A stretch of DNA of 5,648 nucleotides from Acidobacteriota bacterium (GCA_018268875.1 JAFDVT010000678.1:1-5648); one strand, 5' to 3'; positions 1-5,648 are shown, numbered from the stretch's first letter. Translations and numbers: made by a program. The notes: generated by a model from the sequence alone, not told the origin.

Positions 1-43
1 ACAGTCCGGAGATGCCACCGCCTACGATCACCGCATGTTTCAT
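1..43 (-). CDS. hemG/hemY: N-terminus of FAD-binding oxidoreductase, probably HemY-type protoporphyrinogen oxidase (partial)
   Basis: Reading leftwards from an ATG at 43..41, the first 14 codons give MKHAVIVGGGISGL, after which the window ends. This is a beta strand followed by a GxGxxG dinucleotide-binding loop (GGGISG), the usual N-terminus of FAD-dependent amine oxidase-like enzymes. HemY-type protoporphyrinogen oxidases typically begin this way, and the gene directly follows hemE, as it does in several bacterial heme operons. The inferred role is the six-electron oxidation of protoporphyrinogen IX (or coproporphyrinogen III) in late heme synthesis. I see no strong Shine-Dalgarno sequence before the ATG. 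Only the FAD loop is visible, so another FAD enzyme such as a phytoene desaturase-like protein cannot be excluded. The FAD-binding call is firm; the heme-pathway call is inferred from context. Confidence 0.6.
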   Translation of the reverse strand, partial: MKHAVIVGGGISGL

Positions 44-97
44 GAACGCTAGCCGGCAGAGCCTTCGGGAGGTCTTCCCTAGCCCCGCCTACCCCCA

Positions 98-136
98 TGT
101 CACTCCCGCTTTCGTGTCACTCCCGCTTTCGTGTCA
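98..136. repeat. 17-bp tandem direct repeat, two copies plus start of a third
   Basis: The unit TGTCACTCCCGCTTTCG occurs exactly at 98-114 and again at 115-131. A third copy starts at 132 (TGTCA) and then diverges into the left arm of a hairpin. The two full copies are identical. The repeat lies wholly in the non-coding gap between hemE and the downstream oxidase gene. Its function is unknown to me. Confidence 0.85.
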
Positions 137-150
137 GATCGGTCTGACAC
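131..150. repeat. Perfect inverted repeat, 8-bp arms with 4-nt loop
   Basis: GTGTCAGA (131-138) and TCTGACAC (143-150) are perfect reverse complements around the tetranucleotide TCGG. The left arm carries on the TGTCA phase of the adjacent 17-bp repeats. No T-tract follows on either strand, so it does not look like a classical Rho-independent terminator. It could be a dimeric protein-binding palindrome, a REP-type palindrome or an RNA hairpin in the mRNA leader of the downstream gene. Confidence 0.8.
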
Positions 151-171
151 CAAAGGGGTATTCGCTTTGGT
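149..171. repeat. Second inverted repeat, 7-bp arms with 9-nt loop
   Basis: ACCAAAG (149-155) pairs perfectly with CTTTGGT (165-171) across a 9-nt loop. It abuts the neighbouring hairpin and shares two bases with it, so the two stems would form side by side or compete at the junction. On the minus strand this stem is met first after the hemE stop codon. There is no terminal T-run. Confidence 0.6.
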
Positions 172-232
172 TAGGCCGGCGTAGGCGAACTCCGGAGCAA
201 ACCCAAGCTGCCCGCCACGCGCCACCCAAAAT

Positions 233-1270
233 TTACGGACGGAAATTGCGAACCATGTCGACCACGGCCTTCACATGTTCCACCGGCGTCTCCGGCAGAA
301 TCCCATGACCGAGGTTGAAGATATGTCCCGGGCGCGTACCCGTGCGCTTCAGCAACTCATGTACCCGCGCCTTCAACTCCGGCAGCGGCGCCATCAGAAC
401 CGCCGGATCGAGGTTGCCCTGGATCGCCGAACGGTAGCTGATGTCCATCCAAGCCTGGTCGATGTTGATGCGCCAGTCCACGCCCAGTACGTCGCCGCCC
501 GCCGCGTGCAGTTCGCGGAAGAACCCCGCCGTACCCGTGCCGAAGTGGATCACCGGAACGCCCGACGTGCGAATCCGTTCGATCAGCGCGCGCGAATACT
601 GCTGCACGTAGCGAACGTAGTCGTCCGAACCCAGCGCGCCCACCCAGCTATCGAACACCTGGATCACCCGCGCGCCCGAAGCCACCTGCATCAGCGCGAA
701 CGTACCCAGCACGTCCACCAGCTTGCCCATCAGGCGCCGCCACAACCCTTCGTCGCGGTACATCATGTTCTTGGTGCGCAGGTAATTCCGCGAAGGACCG
801 CCTTCCACCATATAACTCGCCAGCGTGAACGGCGCACCCACAAACCCGATGGTCGGAACTCGCCCCGCCAGTTGCCGCGTCACGATCTGGATCGCGTCGC
901 CGACATAGCCCAACTCATCCGTGTTCGACGTCGACAGCGTATCGATGTCGTTCGACGTGCGAACCGGATTGTCGATCACCGGACCTTCGCCCGACACGAA
1001 CTTCAGCTTCAGACCCATCGGCTCGACAGGCAGCAGCAGGTCCGCGAAAATGATCGCCGCGTCCACGTCCAGGATGTCGATCGGCTGCATCGTTACCTGC
1101 GCCGCCAGGTCCGGCCGCTTGCAGATTTCGAGGATATCGTGATGCGCGCGGATTTCCCGATACTCTTTCATGTACCTTCCGGCCTGACGCATAAACCAAA
1201 CCGGACGGACATCGGTGGGGCGACGCCGGCAGGCGTCCAGAAAGCGGCTGTTCATCGGAGCCACGCGCAT
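233..1270 (-). CDS. hemE: Uroporphyrinogen III decarboxylase HemE
   Basis: This cytoplasmic enzyme removes the four acetate carboxyls of uroporphyrinogen III to give coproporphyrinogen III, the branch step into heme synthesis. From the ATG at 1270 the protein is 345 aa, the normal family length. Visible signatures are PVWFMRQAGR (residues 23-32, coproporphyrinogen-binding arginines), the catalytic Asp77 in IIFADLLLP, GFVGAPFTLASYMVEG (142-157, including active-site Tyr153), FDSWVGAL, and the C-terminal FNLGHGILPETP with conserved His322. The start at 1270 is chosen because AAGGAG sits 10 nt upstream. An upstream in-frame TTG at 1372 would add 34 residues without family similarity. A second ATG at 1255 (Met6) forms ATGA with the apbE stop and is a credible alternative. 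The gene overlaps apbE by 19 bp, suggesting translational coupling, and the oxidase gene follows after 189 bp. Confidence 0.97.
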   Translation of the reverse strand: MRVAPMNSRFLDACRRRPTDVRPVWFMRQAGRYMKEYREIRAHHDILEICKRPDLAAQVTMQPIDILDVDAAIIFADLLLPVEPMGLKLKFVSGEGPVIDNPVRTSNDIDTLSTSNTDELGYVGDAIQIVTRQLAGRVPTIGFVGAPFTLASYMVEGGPSRNYLRTKNMMYRDEGLWRRLMGKLVDVLGTFALMQVASGARVIQVFDSWVGALGSDDYVRYVQQYSRALIERIRTSGVPVIHFGTGTAGFFRELHAAGGDVLGVDWRINIDQAWMDISYRSAIQGNLDPAVLMAPLPELKARVHELLKRTGTRPGHIFNLGHGILPETPVEHVKAVVDMVRNFRP

Positions 1271-2244
1271 GATTCTGTCTCTCCTTGCGTTCCAAAAGGA
1301 CCGCGAAATCCAGCGGATTTGTCCTCGCACACAAAGGCGCGAAATCCGTGAGGCTTGTGTTGTTCGGCCCAAGCCCGGCCTTGTATATAAATCGGTTTCG
1401 TCCAGGCTTCGGAATCCATACAGCGTGGCGCGATCACGGAAACGCTCAACATCCCCTGCGCGGGATAACCGGTGCGCGGGTCCATGATGTGGCTGTACAG
1501 CTTGCCGTCAGCAAAAAAAAACTTTTCGTAGTTGCCCGAAGTGGACATGCTCTGATCGCGCAACACGACCGTCTGCGCCACCTTCTTCGCGTCCTTGGGA
1601 TCGCGAATGTTGACGCTCCAGCCTTCGGGATTATTGGGCGGCGTGCCCATCGCGTAAATGCTCGACCGTGCCGCCGACACCAGCGCCGACGTGATGCCGT
1701 ACTGTTTCAGCACGTCTACCGCGCGGTCCACCGCGTACCCTTTGCCGATGCCGCCGGGGTCAATTTCCATGCCCGGCTGCGTGAACCACACACGATCGCC
1801 CTCAATGCGGATCTTGTTCGACCCGATGCGCGTCAACGCCGTGCGAATTTCGGCGCGATGCGGCAGCCGTCCGGTCCCTTTATAGAAGCCCCACACCTTC
1901 ATCAGCGGGCCGACCGTGATGTCGAACGCGCCGCCGCTCACTTCGTTGTAGCGCTTGCAGGCCTTCAGAACGTCAATCGTCTCCGCCGAAACGCGTACGG
2001 GAACGCCCTTGTTGATCTCGCTCCATTCACTGGTGGGAATGTAGTTCGACATCACCGATTCGATGCGCTTGATCTCGTCGCCCGCCGCGTCGGTCGCCGC
2101 GCGCAGCACGTTCTGATCGGGACCATAGGCAATGATGTCGAAGGAGCCGCCCATCGCGTCGATCGACGTTTCGATGCGCAGCGGTGAGGTCGAGGCATGT
2201 GCCAGAACGACGCTGGCCAGAAGAGCAAGGCGAGTCCCAATCAT
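1252..2244 (-). CDS. apbE: Exported FAD:protein FMN transferase (ApbE family)
   Basis: ApbE proteins take FMN from FAD and attach it covalently to Thr/Ser of target flavoproteins, outside the cytoplasmic membrane. The 330-aa protein starts with a signal-peptide-like segment (hydrophobic residues 6-15, likely cut after AHA at 15-17) and has no lipobox cysteine, so a soluble exported form is likely. Family motifs are seen in order: MGGSFDI (31-37), VMSNYIPTSEWSEIN (64-78), SGGAFDITVGPLMKVWGF (103-120), EIDPGGIGKGYAVDR (160-174), STSGNYEKFF (234-243) and the metal/flavin motif SHIMDPRTG (251-259). The usual GGD-like loop after ALV is replaced by SAARSS (190-195). The start codon overlaps the rbfA stop as ATGA with little Shine-Dalgarno, pointing to coupled translation. 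Nine consecutive T encode Phe242-244. The protein substrate is not identifiable here. Confidence 0.93.
   Translation of the reverse strand: MIGTRLALLASVVLAHASTSPLRIETSIDAMGGSFDIIAYGPDQNVLRAATDAAGDEIKRIESVMSNYIPTSEWSEINKGVPVRVSAETIDVLKACKRYNEVSGGAFDITVGPLMKVWGFYKGTGRLPHRAEIRTALTRIGSNKIRIEGDRVWFTQPGMEIDPGGIGKGYAVDRAVDVLKQYGITSALVSAARSSIYAMGTPPNNPEGWSVNIRDPKDAKKVAQTVVLRDQSMSTSGNYEKFFFADGKLYSHIMDPRTGYPAQGMLSVSVIAPRCMDSEAWTKPIYIQGRAWAEQHKPHGFRAFVCEDKSAGFRGPFGTQGETESCAWLR
1281..1286 (-). promoter_or_regulatory. Ribosome binding site of hemE, inside apbE
   Basis: The minus strand reads AAGGAG at 1286..1281, with 10 nt before the ATG at 1270. It lies within the 3' coding end of apbE. It is the strongest Shine-Dalgarno match near the hemE 5' end and supports the 1270 start over the TTG at 1372 and, less decisively, over the ATG at 1255. 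Confidence 0.7.
1513..1521 (-). repeat. Nine-base homopolymer (T9 on coding strand) inside apbE
   Basis: Nine A on the plus strand read as TTT TTT TTT on the coding strand and encode Phe242-Phe244 of ApbE. The coding strand has AAAAG just before it. Such a run is conspicuous in a GC-rich gene and is a potential slippage site. The reading frame is intact as given. Confidence 0.9.
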
Positions 2245-2618
2245 GATGCCGGCTGCTCGCCATCGCGTGGACGGCCGCGCTTGATCCGGCGCAGAAGAAA
2301 GTCCACTTTGCCGCCGGTTGCGGCATTCAAATCGGTCTCGAACTTCAGTTCCGGAACCCGGAACATCTGCAACCGGTGGTACAGTTCGCTTTTGAGGAAC
2401 GGCCGCGCATGGTCGAGCGCCTCGACGGCGGCTTTATGACGCTGCTCGTCGTTGCCCGGCACCGCCACTCGAACCACGGCCTTTTTGCTATCAGAACTCA
2501 GAATGACTTCGGTAACAGTGACGCCTTCGACGCGCGGATCGGCCATCTCATAGCCAATCAACTCGTCGAGTTCCTCCCGCAGGGCTTCGATGACCCGCTG
2601 TGCCCGATGTCCTTCCAT
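2241..2618 (-). CDS. rbfA: 30S ribosome-binding factor A RbfA
   Basis: RbfA is a small KH-fold protein that binds the nascent 30S subunit near the 5' helix of 16S rRNA and aids late maturation. The product is 125 aa, typical for the family. Recognisable segments are the N-terminal helix HRAQRVIEALREELDELI (residues 4-21), DPRVEGVTVTEVILSSD (27-43), the strand KKAVVRVAV, and RVPELKFETD, which matches the family's conserved R-x-P-x-L-x-F block. The start is supported by AGAGGG at 2629..2624, 5 nt before the ATG. The gene follows infB and the DUF503 gene as in many bacteria, 25 bp after the latter. Its stop overlaps the apbE start by 4 bp. The C-terminal tail after RRIKRGRPRD is short and polar. 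Confidence 0.95.
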   Translation of the reverse strand: MEGHRAQRVIEALREELDELIGYEMADPRVEGVTVTEVILSSDSKKAVVRVAVPGNDEQRHKAAVEALDHARPFLKSELYHRLQMFRVPELKFETDLNAATGGKVDFLLRRIKRGRPRDGEQPAS

Positions 2619-2623
2619 TTCTT

Positions 2624-2629
2624 CCCTCT
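2624..2629 (-). promoter_or_regulatory. Ribosome binding site of rbfA
   Basis: The minus strand reads AGAGGG at 2629..2624, five nucleotides before the rbfA ATG at 2618. It lies in the 25-bp gap after the DUF503 stop codon. Confidence 0.65.
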
Positions 2630-2643
2630 AACTTTGCCGGCGG

Positions 2644-2937
2644 CTAACTCAGCCATTCCACGCCGGAACCCGTCAGCGCTCCTCCCAGGATCGCCTCGGC
2701 CTCGCGTTCGACGGCCTGCAACAACTGTTCGGCGTATTCGCGGTCGTTCGACACGGCAACCGCCGCCACCACTGCCCGGTTCCAACTGCCGTGACCGCCG
2801 ATTTCGGCCACCGACACGTTGAACTTCCGGCGCAACCTGTCCTTCAGGCTGCGAACTACGTTGCGCTTATCCTTGAGCGAGCCGGAGCCTTCCACTTCGA
2901 TGTCCAAAGTCAAGGCTCCAACAGGGGGCGCGCTCAT
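2644..2937 (-). CDS. ylxP: DUF503 / YlxP-family protein
   Basis: This 97-aa protein belongs to the DUF503 family, known as YlxP in Bacillus and usually encoded between infB and rbfA. It is probably a cytoplasmic factor linked to ribosome assembly or translation, but the family's biochemical role is poorly defined. Typical features are the strand ALTLDIEVEGSGSLKDKR (residues 8-25), VVRSLKDRLRRKFNVSVAEIG (27-47) and the WNRAVVAAVAVSND stretch (52-65), followed by a C-terminal helix. The length is normal. It starts 15 bp after the infB stop with only a weak AGG upstream, so reinitiation by ribosomes finishing infB is plausible. The stop is TAG at 2646..2644. Confidence 0.93.
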   Translation of the reverse strand: MSAPPVGALTLDIEVEGSGSLKDKRNVVRSLKDRLRRKFNVSVAEIGGHGSWNRAVVAAVAVSNDREYAEQLLQAVEREAEAILGGALTGSGVEWLS

Positions 2938-2952
2938 AAGCCTGTTATCGAA

Positions 2953-5648
2953 CTATACGATCGCCTCCGCGGCGACTTTCTCCGTCACAAACGCTTCGAT
3001 AATGTCGCCCGGCTTGATGTCGTTGTACCCGACCAGCGAGATACCGCACTCAAACCCGGACTTCACTTCCGACGCGTCGTTCTTGAACCGCTTCAGCGCA
3101 TCCACCTTGCCGGTGTGCACGACAATGTTGTCGCGCAGCAGGCGAACTTCGCTGTCACGCTTGATAAAGCCATCCTGCACGTAGCAACCGGCCACCGTAC
3201 CCACCTTGGTAATGCGGAACGTTTCGCGAACTTCCGCGCGTCCCTGGTAGGTTTCCTTGAACACCGGCTCAAGCATACCGGTCATGGCGCGCTTGATCTC
3301 GTCGGTCAGGTTATAGATGATCGTGTGCAGGCGGATGTCCACCTTTTCCTGCTCGGCCAGCGCCTGCGCGCCGCGATCCGGACGGACGTTGAAGCCCACC
3401 ACAATCGCGTTCGAGGTCGTCGCCAACAGCACGTCGGATTCGGTGATCGCGCCAACCGCCGCGCGCAACACACGCAACCGCACCTTGTCGTTCGACAGCT
3501 TCTGCAGCGTGTCGGACAGCACTTCCGCCGTACCGCCCACGTCCGCCTTGACGATGATATTCAGTTCCTTCATATCGCCGTCTTTGAAATGCTGCGACAG
3601 ACTTTCGAGCGTCACGCGGTTCGTCTTCGACATCGCGGTTTCGCGGGCTTTCGCTTCGCGGAACAGCACGATCTGCTTGGCCTTCGACGTATCGGTAACC
3701 ACCTGCAGGGAATCGCCCACTTCGGGCAGCGATTCGAGACCCACAACCTCAACCGGCTGCGACGGATCCGCCGTGCGAATCGGGTTGCCCAAATCGTCGA
3801 ACATCGCGCGGATGCGGCCAAACACCGAACCGCAGATAAAGAAGTCGCCGACGTTCAGCGAACCATTGCGTACCAGCACCGTCGCGACAGGACCGCGGCC
3901 CTTGTCGAGATGCGCTTCGAGCACCGAACCCATGCCTGGACGGCTGGGATTCGCCCGCAGATTCAGGATGTCCGTCACCAGAATGATCATTTCCAGCAAC
4001 AGGTCCAGACCCTGCTTGGTCTTGGCCGACACCGGAACCATGACGACGTCGCCGCCCCAGTCCTCGGCCAGCAACCCGCGATCGGCAAGCTGCTGTTTAA
4101 TACGGTCGATCTGGGCGTCCGGCTTGTCCACCTTGTTGATGGCGACAATGATCGGAACCTTGGCAGCCTTCGCGTGATCGATGGCTTCGAGCGTCTGCGG
4201 CATCACGCCGTCGTCCGCCGCCACCACCAGAATCACCACGTCGGTTACCTTGGCGCCGCGGGCGCGCATCCGGGTAAACGCCTGGTGGCCGGGAGTATCG
4301 ATAAACGCGATCTTCTGCCCGTTGTATTCGATGCGGTACGCACCGATGTGCTGCGTAATGCCACCGGCTTCGCGAGCGGCGACGTTGGTCAACCGGATCG
4401 CGTCCAGCAGCGAAGTCTTACCGTGGTCGACGTGACCCATAATGGTCACCACCGGAGGCCGCTTCTCGCGATCCGCCTCCACCTCGGTCATTTCGATGTC
4501 TTGCGTGGTTTCTTCTTCGTAGCTGACCTGCGAGGTCAACGCGCCAAAGTCCATCGCGATTTCTTCGGCCAGCTTGACGTCGAGCGTCTGGTTGATGGTG
4601 GCGAAGATCTTCTTCTGCACCAGCTTCTTGATGACGTCGACACCCTTGACACCCATCTTCTCGGCAAGTTCCTTGACGGTGATGCCTTCCGAGATGACGA
4701 TGTCTTTGTTGACGGCTTGCACCGACATTTCCTGCCGGCGCGGACCGCCACGAAAGCGACCCTCTTCGGGTTCCGCCGGGCGATGATGCTGCTTGTTCTG
4801 CGGCTTGGTCTGATGCCGGCGGCCCTGTTCCACCGTGGGAACCGGACTCGCCGCTTCCGGACGCAATGCCGTCGGATGCGGACCTCGCGGACCACGTCGC
4901 AATCCACCGGGACCAGGGCCCTGTCCCGGAGCACCCGGGAACGGACCACCGGGACGGCCGGGACCACCCGGTCCGCCTTGACCCGGACGCAGCGGACCAC
5001 GGAACGCGCCAGGCTGTCCGGGACCTGCCGGGCGAGGCGTGGGCGCGCCAGGACGCGGAGCGCCAGGCATCGGTTGAGCAGGATTTTGACGAGCTTGCTG
5101 CTGACGCAGCCGCTCGAGAATTTCAGGACGCGGCGGCACCACGGGACGAGCCTGCGGTTGACCAGCCAGCGGACGGGTCTGCTGCTGCGGTCCACCTTCG
5201 CCTTGGGAGGCGGGAGGACGCGGCGGTTGCGGACCACCGGGCAGCGGAGCACGCGGACCTTGCGGCATGCTGCCACCACCCGCACCCGGATCGGAAGGAC
5301 GCATCGCCGGGCGCATGGCCGGACGCTGCGGCACCACCGGCGGACGAGGCGCGCCAGGGATCACCGGACCACGGGCGACATCGGCTGGCAACGGCTGACG
5401 GGGCCCGGAAAGAATTTGCCCAGGTTGCGTCGCGGTCGGAACCGGACGCGCGGCAATCACCGTACCTCCCGGCCGCGCAACCGGAGGCTGCGGGACAGAG
5501 GGACGCGCCGGAGCAGCCGGAGCCGCAGGAGTAGCCGACGCCGCGGGCGAAGCCTGAGACTGGGGCGCGGTCACAGCCGGGGTCGGCGTCGACGGCGGTG
5601 GTGGAGGTGGCGGGGGAGGAGGTGGAGGCGGCGGCGCGCCCACCATGG
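2953..5648 (-). CDS. infB: Translation initiation factor IF-2 (5' end outside window)
   Basis: IF2 is the GTPase that brings fMet-tRNA to the 30S subunit and promotes 50S joining. Residues are numbered from an in-frame ATG at 5646. Residues 1-306 are a Pro/Gly/Ala/Arg-rich linker. An IF2_N helical domain follows (about 315-370, ITVKELAEKMGV). The G domain carries G1 GHVDHGKT (404-411), G2 GGITQHIG (428-435), G3 DTPGH (450-454), G4 NKVD (504-507) and G5 SAK (540-542). The beta-barrel domain II, the domain III region (near GDMKELNIIVKADVGGTAEV) and the C-terminal fMet-tRNA-binding domain (ending GDIIEAFV) are all present. The ATG at 5646 is probably not the start, because it falls in the linker at the window edge and most IF2 proteins have another IF2_N domain before it. 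The gene heads the DUF503-rbfA block with a 15-bp gap. Confidence 0.97.
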   Translation of the reverse strand, partial: MVGAPPPPPPPPPPPPPPSTPTPAVTAPQSQASPAASATPAAPAAPARPSVPQPPVARPGGTVIAARPVPTATQPGQILSGPRQPLPADVARGPVIPGAPRPPVVPQRPAMRPAMRPSDPGAGGGSMPQGPRAPLPGGPQPPRPPASQGEGGPQQQTRPLAGQPQARPVVPPRPEILERLRQQQARQNPAQPMPGAPRPGAPTPRPAGPGQPGAFRGPLRPGQGGPGGPGRPGGPFPGAPGQGPGPGGLRRGPRGPHPTALRPEAASPVPTVEQGRRHQTKPQNKQHHRPAEPEEGRFRGGPRRQEMSVQAVNKDIVISEGITVKELAEKMGVKGVDVIKKLVQKKIFATINQTLDVKLAEEIAMDFGALTSQVSYEEETTQDIEMTEVEADREKRPPVVTIMGHVDHGKTSLLDAIRLTNVAAREAGGITQHIGAYRIEYNGQKIAFIDTPGHQAFTRMRARGAKVTDVVILVVAADDGVMPQTLEAIDHAKAAKVPIIVAINKVDKPDAQIDRIKQQLADRGLLAEDWGGDVVMVPVSAKTKQGLDLLLEMIILVTDILNLRANPSRPGMGSVLEAHLDKGRGPVATVLVRNGSLNVGDFFICGSVFGRIRAMFDDLGNPIRTADPSQPVEVVGLESLPEVGDSLQVVTDTSKAKQIVLFREAKARETAMSKTNRVTLESLSQHFKDGDMKELNIIVKADVGGTAEVLSDTLQKLSNDKVRLRVLRAAVGAITESDVLLATTSNAIVVGFNVRPDRGAQALAEQEKVDIRLHTIIYNLTDEIKRAMTGMLEPVFKETYQGRAEVRETFRITKVGTVAGCYVQDGFIKRDSEVRLLRDNIVVHTGKVDALKRFKNDASEVKSGFECGISLVGYNDIKPGDIIEAFVTEKVAAEAIV
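4729..5648 (-). other. Proline/glycine-rich disordered linker of IF2
   Basis: Some 306 residues before the IF2_N domain are dominated by Pro, Gly, Ala, Arg and Gln. They include short repeats such as two adjacent PAMR units and GGPGGPGRPGG. One short helix-prone island, EILERLRQQQARQ (residues 175-187), interrupts it. IF2 linkers vary in length and composition between lineages; this one is at the long end and very poor in acidic residues until PAEPEEG near 290. Confidence 0.85.
5593..5634 (-). other. Run of 14 consecutive proline codons in infB
   Basis: Fourteen successive codons at 5634..5593 encode proline, using CCG, CCT, CCA and CCC in mixed order. The mixture argues that the protein sequence, rather than a slipping trinucleotide repeat, is what is maintained. 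Polyproline stretches stall ribosomes unless EF-P is present, a general property of bacterial translation. Confidence 0.9.

Noticed and set aside
68..80. Short inverted repeat GGGA/TCCC as a terminator
   Set aside because: Only a 4-bp stem with no T-tract; likely chance in GC-rich sequence.
98..136. CRISPR array
   Set aside because: The 17-bp units are directly adjacent with no spacers, and no cas genes are present.
12..308. Plus-strand frame spanning the non-coding gap
   Set aside because: It runs through the repeats and into the hemE 3' end, with no ribosome binding site or family similarity. The stretch is better explained as an intergenic repeat element.
275..1351. Long plus-strand open frame (358 aa) opposite hemE
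   Set aside because: It lies antisense to a clear full-length HemE. The translation is rich in Arg and His without any family motif, as expected of the mirror frame of a GC-rich gene.
1271..1372. Extended hemE start at TTG 1372 (379 aa)
   Set aside because: The extra 34 residues match no HemE sequence and lie inside apbE. The ATG at 1270 has a good Shine-Dalgarno sequence.
1285..2187. Plus-strand open frame (300 aa) opposite apbE
   Set aside because: Antisense shadow of ApbE, Arg/His/Ala-rich, with no recognisable domain or ribosome binding site.
3317..4177. Plus-strand open frame (286 aa) opposite the IF2 G domain
   Set aside because: Ser/Thr-rich antisense reading of highly conserved IF2 coding sequence.
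4866..5534. Plus-strand open frame (222 aa) opposite the IF2 linker
   Set aside because: Its Asp/Ala/His-rich low complexity simply mirrors the Pro/Gly-rich linker codons; no motif.

Overview
All the genes in this GC-rich window lie on the minus strand and are read from the right edge to the left. They look like one co-directional transcription unit: gaps are 15 and 25 bp, overlaps are 4 and about 19 bp, and the only sizeable non-coding stretch is 189 bp near the left edge. The host is a GC-rich bacterium. The style of the ApbE and HemE proteins, the proline-rich IF2 linker and the small intergenic repeat fit an Acidobacteriota (Bryobacterales/Solibacter-like) genome. That assignment rests on general familiarity and is tentative.

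Right part (about 2241-5648): a translation block. It holds the 3' part of infB (initiation factor IF2, 5' end outside the window), a DUF503/YlxP-family gene and rbfA (30S maturation factor). This is the conserved core of the nusA-infB operon. The IF2 N-terminal linker is about 300 residues of Pro/Gly/Ala/Arg-rich sequence and includes 14 consecutive prolines.

Left part (1-2270): in place of the frequent followers of rbfA (a DHH-family phosphoesterase gene and truB), the unit continues into an exported ApbE-type FAD:protein FMN transferase, then hemE (uroporphyrinogen III decarboxylase), then the first 14 codons of an FAD-binding protein, most likely a HemY-type protoporphyrinogen oxidase. 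apbE overlaps rbfA by ATGA. The 3' end of apbE overlaps the 5' end of hemE, so these genes are probably translationally coupled.

The 189-bp hemE-to-oxidase gap holds a compact structured element (98-171): two copies of a 17-bp direct repeat plus the start of a third, which runs into a perfect 8-bp-arm hairpin and then a second, 7-bp-arm hairpin. It is the least explained sequence here and could be a REP-like dispersed element or a regulatory site. I saw no RNA gene, CRISPR array, transposase or complete prophage-like system. Apart from that element, the window is core housekeeping sequence in an unusual order.
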